NCBI GenBank assembly: GCA_017309115.1
Contig: JAFLEF010000029.1
Coordinates: 1 to 64,000 of the forward strand
Reading direction: 5' to 3'
DNA from: Verrucomicrobiota bacterium
GTDB lineage: Bacteria > Verrucomicrobiota > Verrucomicrobiia > Limisphaerales > UBA9464
DNA length: 64,000 bases
Below are positions 29,851-38,018 of the stretch, piece by piece. The first letter of the stretch is position 1. Each line of letters opens with the position of its first letter. The translations under genes and the position numbers were made by a program. A model generated the notes under the pieces. The model was not told the origin of the DNA. It searched no databases and saw only the letters and a program-made list of their open reading frames with translations.

Positions 29851-30057
29851 ATGAAAACCTCCCTACTACCCCGTCTGCTCCTGGCCGCATTTGCGCTGGG
29901 AGTGGCCTTGATGAGCAGCGGATGCGGCACCACGCAGCGCAGTGCTTCGGCGCCGATTCCGCCCAACTGGTACGATTCGTACTACTATCGGGACGGCCAC
30001 CTCGTGGTACCGAACCTTCCCCAAAGCCCGCCGGCCGTCGGCGTGTGGGATCAATAA
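29851..30057 (+). CDS. Small lipoprotein
   Basis: 68 residues from ATG 29851 (the frame is open to 29812). Hydrophobic signal LLPRLLLAAFALGVALMSSGC with a lipobox-like SSGC, so the cysteine would be lipidated. The short mature part is rich in Tyr and Pro (PPNWYDSYYYRDGHLVVPNLPQSPPAVGVWDQ). No family recognised. Its own terminator follows directly. Confidence 0.7.
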   Translation: MKTSLLPRLLLAAFALGVALMSSGCGTTQRSASAPIPPNWYDSYYYRDGHLVVPNLPQSPPAVGVWDQ

Positions 30058-30084
30058 GCGATCCCCAACCTTTATCGATCCAAG

Positions 30085-30118
30085 AGCCGCTCAGGAGTCA
30101 CTCCTCGGCGGCTTTTTT
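30085..30118 (+). terminator. Rho-independent terminator of the small lipoprotein gene
   Basis: AGCCGC (30085-30090) pairs with GCGGCT (30108-30113), an inner AGGAGT/ACTCCT stem extends it, and six Ts follow. Confidence 0.92.
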
Positions 30119-30233
30119 CTGCGGCGTCGAACCACCTCCCATTCTCGCCGGCTCGACGGTCCGCGTGAATTCCAGTGACCGACGCGCTCGGAATCTCACT
30201 ACCGAGGTTTGGACCCGCGGACGAGTCGCTTGC

Positions 30234-30258
30234 GCGTATCCTGATCCTTCCGATACGC
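30234..30258. other. Inverted repeat upstream of tRNA-Leu
   Basis: GCGTATC (30234-30240) and GATACGC (30252-30258) form a perfect 7-bp inverted repeat with an 11-nt spacer, about 90 bases before the tRNA. It could be an operator or a weak hairpin. The rest of 30119-30345 shows nothing assignable. Confidence 0.35.
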
Positions 30259-30345
30259 TTTGAAGCGTTCGGGGGACTGATCTTGTTGCGGCCTTCATCA
30301 AGGACCGGCGGGAGTAGTCGTTCGGAGTTCTGGAAGCTTCGGTGT

Positions 30346-30429
30346 GCGGGCGTGGCGAAATGGCAGACGCGCCAGACTTAGGATCTGGTTCCGCAAGGAG
30401 TGGAGGTTCAAGTCCTCTCGCCCGCACCA
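30346..30429 (+). tRNA. tRNA-Leu (anticodon UAG)
   Basis: Full cloverleaf of 84 nt including an encoded CCA. Acceptor GCGGGCG pairs with CGCCCGC, D-arm in GTGGCGAAATGGCAGACGC, anticodon stem CCAGA/TCTGG with loop CTTAGGA (anticodon TAG), a long variable arm (class II, as expected for Leu), and T-loop GTTCAAGTC. Reads CUA codons. An accessory gene block starts directly downstream. Confidence 0.97.
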
Positions 30430-30611
30430 ATCTTATTGGCCTGAGTCTTCACGACGTAGATCTGCAACGGCAGAAAAGGGGCAGAAGCCAGGCATTTACG
30501 AGTCTACGGAGACCTAAAATCGCGGTGGGCTAAATGTGCAGATTTTCCGAGCCCACCAACCACCAACCCTTTATTGCACCACGGATGCAGCCCCTGCGCA
30601 CTGGAGATGCA

Positions 30612-31247
30612 TCACGCTTCGGAGAAAAGGAAGTCGGCGCCTAACTGACGCCGCAAGCTTTCTATGCTGGAATCAATGCCTACGAGACAATCCCCCGGAC
30701 GATCAGTAAAAGCCGGCGAAAGGATGCATGCGAGTCGCTTGTCCGAGCAGTTTAACCCGCCGAAGCGCTCCGCCACTAACCCAGGGCCGTACGACTCAAT
30801 TAGCCGACGGGTAACCGCTTCAATACAGATAATCTTGCCGGCGACTGCGGCCCGAATTCGTTCCAACCGGGCATCCGTGGCAACCGCAAGCATTGCTCGC
30901 TTGTCGTTGGAAGCCAGAAAGTAAAATGACTGCTCGGAGGCGAGTCCGTAAAGCACCGCTTCCCCGTCGTCTACGTTGGGAACATTGGCAAATTGGTTCA
31001 AGATCGTAACCGCCGGACATTCTGCGAGAGCTGGAACTCGGCCGCATTGCTCCAGTGCGCGACTTCGGACCTCGGGAGAATATTTCAGAAGGCTCTTGGC
31101 CGGCCTCCGAAGCATGAATTCCAGTGCCTGGAGTCGCAGGACGCTACCAAAGTCGAACCCAAGAGCTTCAATTCCAGGCTGGAGATAACCCGCCCCGGCG
31201 AGCAGGATAAAGGCGTCGTTATCAATGAGCAGACGCCGCTGACTCAT
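30612..31247 (-). CDS. PIN-like protein, partner of the ImmA/IrrE-type protease
   Basis: 211 residues. Acidic residues in PIN-like spacing: LLIDNDAF (D9, D11), NVDDGEAVLYG (D93, D94, E96) and LASNDKRAML (D115), the last resembling the S/T-x-D-x-x of PIN RNases. The N-terminus begins with a hydrophobic beta strand ending in Asp, as in PIN folds. It starts 3 bases after the stop of the upstream protease gene, so it is translationally coupled. Family membership is inferred from motifs, not certain. It is a probable toxin or nuclease effector of a two-gene module. Confidence 0.62.
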   Translation of the reverse strand: MSQRRLLIDNDAFILLAGAGYLQPGIEALGFDFGSVLRLQALEFMLRRPAKSLLKYSPEVRSRALEQCGRVPALAECPAVTILNQFANVPNVDDGEAVLYGLASEQSFYFLASNDKRAMLAVATDARLERIRAAVAGKIICIEAVTRRLIESYGPGLVAERFGGLNCSDKRLACILSPAFTDRPGDCLVGIDSSIESLRRQLGADFLFSEA

Positions 31248-31250
31248 TGT

Positions 31251-32276
31251 CTAGGCTAGACAATTGATGCCGAACAGCGGCAGCAGTTCTGCCACGGATC
31301 CGGGTAATTCTACTGCATCCTGGCGAGGCAAACGTCGCGCGAGAGCTCCAGCGATGATTTCCCGTCCTCCGGTGTTCATGTTCATCAGCTTCAGCGCGTT
31401 AACAGCTACCCCCATCCGATTCGCAGTTTTGCCGTAGATCAATGCCAACGTCCCGGCATGAATTGAGGAACGTTTCTGTTGGCTGAGTGCGGCCGCTGCC
31501 AACTTCGATCCATCCATGCCGGGCCGAGGCGCGATTTTCGGATCCCGTTGCCCGGTCAGCAGTTCCAATGCGTCCCCGTCCGCTACTTCTTCATCTTTGT
31601 CTTCGGTGGCACCCTCAAAACTTGCCTCGCAAAGAATTGCACCTCCCGGCTTAACGTGCCCGCGGATGACATGTGAGACTTCGTGCGCGAGGTGAAACGC
31701 CAACCGCGCCGGCTCGTCGTGGCCCGAGGCCAGTACAACGACGGGTCGGTCGCCTTCGTAAGATGCCATCCCGGCAAACTTCTTGGCGGCGGCTGGTAGG
31801 GGACCGTAATGAAATACTGCAATGCCATGAGACCAGCACGCATCCAGCAATCCTCCCAAATCTACGGTAGGATTCCGTTCCAACACCCATTTGCGAAGCG
31901 CTACTGCAGTAAGATTGGCGGGCAGTGGGGACAAATTTTGCAGGTGCGGCATAACCATTCGCACCGCGTTTCGTGCCGCCACCATGCCAGGCGCCAAGTC
32001 CTCTCGCTCGGTTCCACGTTTGGCCCGTTTGAGGCGAATTGCGCTAACGTCCGGAAGCGATAACGCCTTGGAAACATCCACCAAATCCCCTAGCGGCAGG
32101 CTTAGTCGTTGGGCAATTCTGAGCTGCATTTGCGCCAGCGAAGCTGGGTTATGCGCCAGCGAATCATCCCACCAATCGGGCAAAACGGCGTGCCGAAGGA
32201 AGACATCATCGTAACCGACCCGCTTCAGCCGATGAAATAAGCCCCGAAGCGGGCTGGCTGTGGCTGTGGTAGGCAT
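31251..32276 (-). CDS. ImmA/IrrE-family metallopeptidase
   Basis: 341 residues. Zinc-protease helix LAFHLAHEVSHVIRGH with HEVSH at 198-202 (COG2856/ImmA-IrrE fold). The N-terminal ~100 residues are helical and hold no clear HTH. The C-terminal part (LAAAALSQQKRSSIHAGTLALIYGKTANRMGVAVNALKLMN) is typical for family members that are encoded with a small partner. Such proteases commonly cleave a repressor or an antitoxin (ImmA on ImmR, IrrE on DdrO). First gene of a coupled pair with the PIN-like gene. Sits downstream of tRNA-Leu in a block of lower GC than its surroundings. Confidence 0.8.
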   Translation of the reverse strand: MPTTATASPLRGLFHRLKRVGYDDVFLRHAVLPDWWDDSLAHNPASLAQMQLRIAQRLSLPLGDLVDVSKALSLPDVSAIRLKRAKRGTEREDLAPGMVAARNAVRMVMPHLQNLSPLPANLTAVALRKWVLERNPTVDLGGLLDACWSHGIAVFHYGPLPAAAKKFAGMASYEGDRPVVVLASGHDEPARLAFHLAHEVSHVIRGHVKPGGAILCEASFEGATEDKDEEVADGDALELLTGQRDPKIAPRPGMDGSKLAAAALSQQKRSSIHAGTLALIYGKTANRMGVAVNALKLMNMNTGGREIIAGALARRLPRQDAVELPGSVAELLPLFGINCLA

Positions 32277-32608
32277 AGGAAAAGTGTGGTTTGCGACGTA
32301 GATCTCGGCGAAGAGAATCTACACCTACGTGGATACGCCACCAAAGGGAAATCCGGCCCCACATGATACTGGGGTTTCAATGTCAGCGGAGGAGGCGATC
32401 GAGGAGGAGATCTTCCATGCTCCTTCGGGTTAGTTGGCGCGTGTGGCCGTGATTTTGCCACCCAACTCACCAGCGTCCACGAGATCGCGAATCCACTGGG
32501 GGGAGAGAGCCCACCGCGCTTCAATCACGGAGGATCGCTGTCTGCGCTACCTGGATTCCCACCAACTCGACAGCCCGGCTCATCGGGCAAGACTACCATG
32601 CAGACAAG
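32277..32608. other. Intergenic region in the accessory block
   Basis: About 330 bases. Short frames only, none recognisable. It should hold the promoter of the protease/PIN pair on the minus strand (around 32.28-32.35 kb, AT-rich). No terminator or repeat is clear. Confidence 0.4.
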
Positions 32609-33037
32609 CTAAGTCGCGTCCCCGGCGCACGACGACGGTCCAAACGGGTCGATTCGCCGGTATGTCTGGTCGAAATAGATAACTTTGAACCGGTGTTCCA
32701 ATACCTCAGGAGGTTCCGTCCCCAAGAGTCGTTCACGAAGCCGGCGGTCATCATCAAATGCTCCAGTAGGAAGATCCCCGTATCCGTAAACAGACGGGGA
32801 TTTCGATAACCTGGCCGAAGTCGATCGGGTCACAGTCCATAACTCACGAAGCAGTGCAAAAATCGATGTGGGATCTATAGCCAACGCGCATCGTGATCTG
32901 CAGTAAACTTCGGTCCACCGGGACGAAAACAATGATCTTGGCCCTTTCCAGGTTGTGCGGTCGTGCCCAAATCCGCTCCGGGATAGCCTTGGGACCGCCT
33001 GTAGAGCTGAAGTCCCCGAATTGTTGCAGCGGCGCAA
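32609..33037 (-). pseudogene. Possible hypothetical or frame-shifted continuation
   Basis: The open frame gives 142 residues. Its second half (YGYGDLPTGAFDDDRRLRERLLGTEPPEVLEHRFKVIYFDQTYRRIDPFG) reads like real protein, while the first half is arginine/serine noise and overlaps the end of the Abi-alpha-like gene in another frame. It could be the remains of a gene whose start was lost, or a shifted tail of the upstream gene. No family recognised. Confidence 0.28.
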
Positions 33038-33651
33038 ACCCCCTTGGCTAGACTTTCAGTAGCCGAAAAGGGCGAAGGATGGACAAGGCCCGAAATCTTC
33101 AGTTCATGCAGTTCTGCATCGATCACCAAGGGCGGAACGGAGGGGAATTTGGGTAAAGTCAATTCGCTGTTGATAACCCAACAGCCAGTTTCTTCCGTAC
33201 CATTTTCGATCACCAACTTGGTTTCTTGAGCAGACCATTCCAATAGAGCGGCCTGAAGTGGCGTCATCTTGCTCAACAAGTTGACCCAGAGAAGCTCACT
33301 GTTGTCCGAAGACGCTTCTTTGCTGACCGACGCGACGAGCCCGCCCCACATTTTCTGAATTCTGTCATCCGCCGACTTTGAGGCCTCGTCGAGCGCCCGA
33401 AACGTAAACTCTTCGGGGAGTTGGACAGGAGCATCCCCTTTCCCACAATCTTCGAGGTTCTTTTGCGCGGCCGCCAAAACCTTAGCAAAATTCAAAGCCC
33501 GAAAACCTTTATACCCTGACCCCAAGTCTTGCCCAATCGCGTCACCAATTGGGTTCGTGCAACGAGACAAGAATCCGCCAACACACTTCGCGAGCTCCGG
33601 GGCGATGTGCTTTGAAGCCGCAAAAAGAACCACTCCAGTTACTACATCCAT
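32875..33651 (-). CDS. DUF4393/Abi-alpha-like protein
   Basis: 258 residues. The central block (RIQKMWGGLVASVSKEASSDNSELLWVNLLSKMTPLQAALLEWSA) matches the pattern of DUF4393 (Abi-alpha) proteins: a helix with a conserved W, then 'x-L-L-x-x-L-x-P-x-x-A-x-L-L-x'. N-terminal hydrophobic helix (MDVVTGVVLFAASKHIAPELAKCVGGFL). The usual family ending (GLQLYRR, like 'LTPFGxxFxxAC') is followed by ~35 extra residues of low character, so the true end may have shifted. Family members are linked to abortive infection or are of unknown role. It lies beside the ImmA/PIN pair on the same strand. Confidence 0.55.
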   Translation of the reverse strand: MDVVTGVVLFAASKHIAPELAKCVGGFLSRCTNPIGDAIGQDLGSGYKGFRALNFAKVLAAAQKNLEDCGKGDAPVQLPEEFTFRALDEASKSADDRIQKMWGGLVASVSKEASSDNSELLWVNLLSKMTPLQAALLEWSAQETKLVIENGTEETGCWVINSELTLPKFPSVPPLVIDAELHELKISGLVHPSPFSATESLAKGVCAAATIRGLQLYRRSQGYPGADLGTTAQPGKGQDHCFRPGGPKFTADHDARWL

Positions 33652-33748
33652 ATTTTTAACGATTAGTTAATGGTTCGATCGAAATCGGAGGACTCCGAAG
33701 TCTTTCCATCTGACTCGCCGATCTTCACTCGCCGAGCCCAATAAACAA

Positions 33749-36700
33749 CTACTGGACCAGTTCCAAACTCAGCCGTCCGAACTGAGTCGATCTCTCCGTC
33801 ACCGGTTCGGGTGACCTCCAAAGTTCGGTGACGCCTTCGGACATCGGGATCGACTGCGCCAGAACTCCCGGCTGCCAGACGCCCGAAACCTCCCCGGCAA
33901 ACTCAGCGCGCCAAGACGCGCCGACGAGATCCAAACGCCGGGTGAAAGACACAGTCAGGTACTCGCCCGGGACTCCCTTGACCGTTAGCGTTCGCAGTTC
34001 CCCCGAGAGAAGCCGAGTCGTCGCAGGCAGCAGCGGATGCGAATTCAGCAGATACTCCAGCAGGTTCGGCAGGCCGTCCCCGTCGGCGTCGTCAACCGGA
34101 TTCACGACTCCCGGGTAGGCGACCTTCCAGGCATAAAAGGAGGTTCCCTCACCTGACCCCGGGCTGCCGCCCAAGGCCGCACTGGCCTTCCAACTGGCCG
34201 GGAGATTTGGATCCGGGCGCAGGGTCGGCTGTCGCAACGTCAGGGTCCGGCCTTCTCCATCCGCCTCCGCTGGCCATGGCGCGGAGTCGCCGTAGGCAAA
34301 ACTCAGAATCGGAGTGGCGGCGCCATAACTCAGGGTCACGCGTTCGCCGCTGTTGCGAAAATTGTCGGCCGTTTCCCCGGCGATCAGACTCTCCCAATTC
34401 ATGCCGTAGCGAGAGCGGAACGCCGCCCGATTGCGCACCGCCAACGCATATCCGCCGGCCGGAATCGTCCAGCCGTCGGGAAACACGAAGTCGATGCCTT
34501 CGTTGAACTGAAGCCCGGTCAAATCCAAAGGCGCAGTCCCGACGTTGTTCAGTTCGATCCACTCGAAGTCGTCGCTGGAAAAGCCCGCCGCAAACTCCGC
34601 CGGAGTGGCGGGTGCCGGATTGTAGTTCAGTTCACTCACCACCAGCGCAGTTCGATAGAGGGCCACGTCGGGAACTCCGGCGACGAACTGCACCGCCGGC
34701 GACCAACGGCTCCAGCGACCGGTGTTGTCCAAATACCGCACGCGAGCCCGGTAGGTGTGCCCGGGCTGACACACGGAGACTGGGAATCGCAGGTTCGTCA
34801 CCCGGTTGCTGATGACCGCCGTGCGGTAGAGTTCGGTCGCCTCGTAGGTGAACGGGTCGCCGTCCCGATAGCCGGACACACCGGGCGCCGCGATTTCACC
34901 CAAGCGCCACTGGACGCCGGCGAAGGACTCGGCTCCCTGGGGATCGGCGAAGTCGCTGGCCGTAAACGTCAGGTCGTTGACCGGAAATCCGTTCCGGCCC
35001 GAGAAGCCCAAAGTAGGCCGCTGAGGGACCGCCGGGTCAGCCGCCTCGAGTTCCAAATAATTGTAGCCATAGCCGCGCTGGTCGCCGTCCCCGACGGAGA
35101 ATCCAGTAGGGTCGGTGTCCGTCGCATAGTCCACCAGGAACCGGCAGACGCCGGCAAAGTCCGCCGTGGCATACGTGCGAGTCCAACTCCCACCAATGCG
35201 ATCGTCGCCCGCCACCCGGGGCAGATAAAAGCGGCCGGTGTGTCCGCCCGTAGTGCGGGGGTGGTAGTTCCACAGGTACTGGTCCAACACATCCCAGCCC
35301 GCCGACTCGCCGGCGGGTTGGATGATTCGGCGGTACTCTTCCACCAGTTGCCCAATCTGACCGCCCGTGATCGACGCATCCTCGCAGATTAAGTCCAGCA
35401 ACTCCCGGCAGCGGTTGCGGAGTTCCAATCGAATGCTCGGAATGGTGAGGCAGTTCCTCTGATCAATAGTCCCGCTCCAGTGCGTTTCCGGGAAGTACAT
35501 CATGTCTAGATCCCAGGGAATCGGCAGCCAACGGCCATCGGAACCGCGGTGGTAGAAGTAGTGGTTCCACCCCTCGCGCAGATCGACATTGCCGGTGATG
35601 CGGTTGGCGGCGTGAAACCCGTAGTACGAGGGCAAGTCGAGGTTGGCGCGCCACCACGCCTCATTCGCCGGCGTGTTGGCCGTCCGGGACTGCGAACCAT
35701 CGCGAAAGCTGTTCCAATCGCTAACATCACGCGGGTGCGTGGCGCCCTGATGGGTCTTGTCCCCTTCATTGCCCACGATGTGATAGACGCTGCCGTCGGG
35801 AAGTTCTCGTTCGTCCAGGAAGGATCCGTCGGGATCCTCGACGGCCAGGTACAATCCCCAGAGATCACTGGAATACTGTCCGTCAAAACTGCCGCTCGGA
35901 CTGAAGGGATCACTCACGGTGACTCCCGCGGTGGCCGATTCCGCCGCCCGACGAATCACCCGCAGTCCGAGGTGATGCATCTTGGGCGAAGGCGCTCCCG
36001 CGAATTCGAAAATGCGCGCCGAAACCACTTCATCGAGACCCGCCCAACCGCGAAAGACCGGATTCCACGGACTCGCGCAGGCGTGCATCGTGAAGGTGTC
36101 CCAAGTCTGACTGTAGGGTCTTCCCCAGGAATCGCGGGCGGCAAATCCGCGAGCTCGGTTGAAGCGAAACCGCCACTTGTTCTTGCCCGATTGGTAGGTC
36201 GAGGCGCTGCCTTTGTTGTGGTATCGGATGTGGTCGTACACCTGACCGTCATAGACCAGCGTTCCCCACATGCGAACGGTATCGAAAGACCCGTTGTACT
36301 GACTGTTAAGAACATCGCTCTCGTTGACGAGGAGGTGATAGGCCGGCAACGAACTCAGCAAGCTGGGCGGGAACGTGGTGGGAGTGCCGGACGGCGGGCG
36401 ATTGCGAGCCGTCCAGGCCGGCAGGCCGCCATAGACGAAGTAGGCGAAGTTCGGCTGCTCGTCGTCGGGATACGGAACAGAAACCGCCGCGGTTCCATCG
36501 GTGGCGGTGATGCGATAGCGGATCAGTCGCCGGTGCTCCTGAAGCAGCGCCGGCAGCGTGGCCGAGAAGGTGCCGTCGCCAGCCACCGCATCGCCGCCGG
36601 TTCCCGCATCGTTCATCGGGACTTCACTCCAGGACGTTTCGTAAGCCGGGTCCGACTTACGAAGGTAGCTGCCCGGTTGAACGAGCTGATACCGCAAGGT

Positions 36701-37915
36701 GACTCCGGCGACGCCGTCGGGATCGGTGATGCGAGCGGAGACGACGACGGGAACTCCCGGTGTCGGCTGCTCCGGGGTGTGCTGCACCTGGCGAATCTGC
36801 GGCGGAACCACCGTGGTGAAGACCGAGTTGGTCGCCCCTGGAGTTCCCGCGCTAGCCCCGGCGATCAGCTCGGCATCGATCAACAGATCGGAACTCCCGA
36901 GGGAGGTATTGAAGACCTGCAGCGCCAAGACATTGGTTCCCACCCGAAGTCCGGAGGAACCTTCGAGGGAGAACTCTTGAAACGAGGCCGGTTCGGGAGC
37001 GTTCTCGGTGACGAAGCCGGACTCGCTTGCGCCGCCATTGAACACCGGGGTGCCGCTGGTGCGCAGCGAAGGCGTGACGGGAACGCCGTTGATCCACGCC
37101 ACGCAGCCATCATCCACCCGGAGTCGCAGCACCGCCCCGCTCGGAACTCCACCGGGCGGCAGGACGAAGGTCTTGCGAAGGAAGACCGACCAGTACACGC
37201 CCTGCATCCCGGTGAGCGGCGTGAGGATATCCGGTTCCCCGTAGCCCAGCGGCAGCCGACCGGCCGTTTGCCAAGTGGCATCCTCGACAAAGGCGGTGGT
37301 TCGCCAGGCGCTCGTGGGCGCCGACGCCTCGGAGGTACCGGGGCGGAAGCGCCAGTCGGACGCTCCGCGCGGAATCAGAACCCGGGTCGCGCCCGAGCGC
37401 CAGGAGCCGCCCAAGTCGTTGTCGAGCGACGGATTCAGGAGTTCCAGGCTGGGTCCTTCGCCCCGAGCAGACGTCGGCCAGGGAAACCCGGCGCCAAAAG
37501 TCACTTCATCGATGACTTGTCCGGTGGCATTCCGCAGCTGAATCCGTTCGCCACTATTGCGGAGGGAACCCGTCCAGGGACCCAGGGGAACCTGCGCGTA
37601 CTTCGCCTGAAAGTGGGCCGTGTTCTGGGCCACCACCCGGAAGCCCCCGGCCGGTATTGAAGTTCCCGCCGGAAAGGTGAACTCCACGCCGTCCTCCAAC
37701 CGCCAGCCCCCCAGCTCAACCGGCGTTGGGCCGACATTGTGCAATTCGATGAATTCCTCCTGCCGGGTCCGGTCCGCCGGGTCGTAATGGATCTCGTTGA
37801 TGACGACCTGGGCGCGAGCCACGAAGGCAGCACAGACGGACAGGAGCTGGAGGAGACGCCACATGGACCACGGTGACGCTAGCCATAGCGGGCCATTGCG
37901 CAATGTCCTCCTCAT
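33749..37915 (-). CDS. Large secreted LTD-CotH protein
   Basis: About 1388 residues from 37915 (SD-like GGGGA 6-7 bases upstream); ATG 37864 gives a shorter signal peptide (MWRLLQLLSVCAAFVARAQ). Domains: first lamin-tail domain (VVINEIHYDPADRTRQEEFIELHN, about 36-140), carbohydrate/Ig-like modules, a CotH kinase-like domain (about 560-870: YHNKGSASTYQSGKNKWRFRFN ... IPWDLDMMYFPETHW), a second lamin-tail domain (VVSELNYNP ... WIELNNVGTAPLDLTG), then a Ca-binding DADGDGLPNLLEYLL segment, which is common near the C-terminus of exported Verrucomicrobia proteins. CotH-type kinases phosphorylate proteins in Bacillus spores; here the role is unknown. Divergent from the sigma-fusion gene, 103 bases between starts. 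Confidence 0.9.
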   Translation of the reverse strand: MRRTLRNGPLWLASPWSMWRLLQLLSVCAAFVARAQVVINEIHYDPADRTRQEEFIELHNVGPTPVELGGWRLEDGVEFTFPAGTSIPAGGFRVVAQNTAHFQAKYAQVPLGPWTGSLRNSGERIQLRNATGQVIDEVTFGAGFPWPTSARGEGPSLELLNPSLDNDLGGSWRSGATRVLIPRGASDWRFRPGTSEASAPTSAWRTTAFVEDATWQTAGRLPLGYGEPDILTPLTGMQGVYWSVFLRKTFVLPPGGVPSGAVLRLRVDDGCVAWINGVPVTPSLRTSGTPVFNGGASESGFVTENAPEPASFQEFSLEGSSGLRVGTNVLALQVFNTSLGSSDLLIDAELIAGASAGTPGATNSVFTTVVPPQIRQVQHTPEQPTPGVPVVVSARITDPDGVAGVTLRYQLVQPGSYLRKSDPAYETSWSEVPMNDAGTGGDAVAGDGTFSATLPALLQEHRRLIRYRITATDGTAAVSVPYPDDEQPNFAYFVYGGLPAWTARNRPPSGTPTTFPPSLLSSLPAYHLLVNESDVLNSQYNGSFDTVRMWGTLVYDGQVYDHIRYHNKGSASTYQSGKNKWRFRFNRARGFAARDSWGRPYSQTWDTFTMHACASPWNPVFRGWAGLDEVVSARIFEFAGAPSPKMHHLGLRVIRRAAESATAGVTVSDPFSPSGSFDGQYSSDLWGLYLAVEDPDGSFLDERELPDGSVYHIVGNEGDKTHQGATHPRDVSDWNSFRDGSQSRTANTPANEAWWRANLDLPSYYGFHAANRITGNVDLREGWNHYFYHRGSDGRWLPIPWDLDMMYFPETHWSGTIDQRNCLTIPSIRLELRNRCRELLDLICEDASITGGQIGQLVEEYRRIIQPAGESAGWDVLDQYLWNYHPRTTGGHTGRFYLPRVAGDDRIGGSWTRTYATADFAGVCRFLVDYATDTDPTGFSVGDGDQRGYGYNYLELEAADPAVPQRPTLGFSGRNGFPVNDLTFTASDFADPQGAESFAGVQWRLGEIAAPGVSGYRDGDPFTYEATELYRTAVISNRVTNLRFPVSVCQPGHTYRARVRYLDNTGRWSRWSPAVQFVAGVPDVALYRTALVVSELNYNPAPATPAEFAAGFSSDDFEWIELNNVGTAPLDLTGLQFNEGIDFVFPDGWTIPAGGYALAVRNRAAFRSRYGMNWESLIAGETADNFRNSGERVTLSYGAATPILSFAYGDSAPWPAEADGEGRTLTLRQPTLRPDPNLPASWKASAALGGSPGSGEGTSFYAWKVAYPGVVNPVDDADGDGLPNLLEYLLNSHPLLPATTRLLSGELRTLTVKGVPGEYLTVSFTRRLDLVGASWRAEFAGEVSGVWQPGVLAQSIPMSEGVTELWRSPEPVTERSTQFGRLSLELVQ

Positions 37916-38018
37916 GGCATCCCCGAATTGGATGCCAGCGCCTCCCTGGTCCGCGAACGCGATTGGGACAAATGGTGCCGCGTTACTTTCCCCGGTCACC
38001 GGGGATAGGATTACAGTG

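Noticed and set aside
30346-33700. Integrase-type attachment site at the tRNA-Leu 3' end.
   Set aside because: I found no second copy of the tRNA 3' end near 33.6-33.8 kb and no integrase gene.
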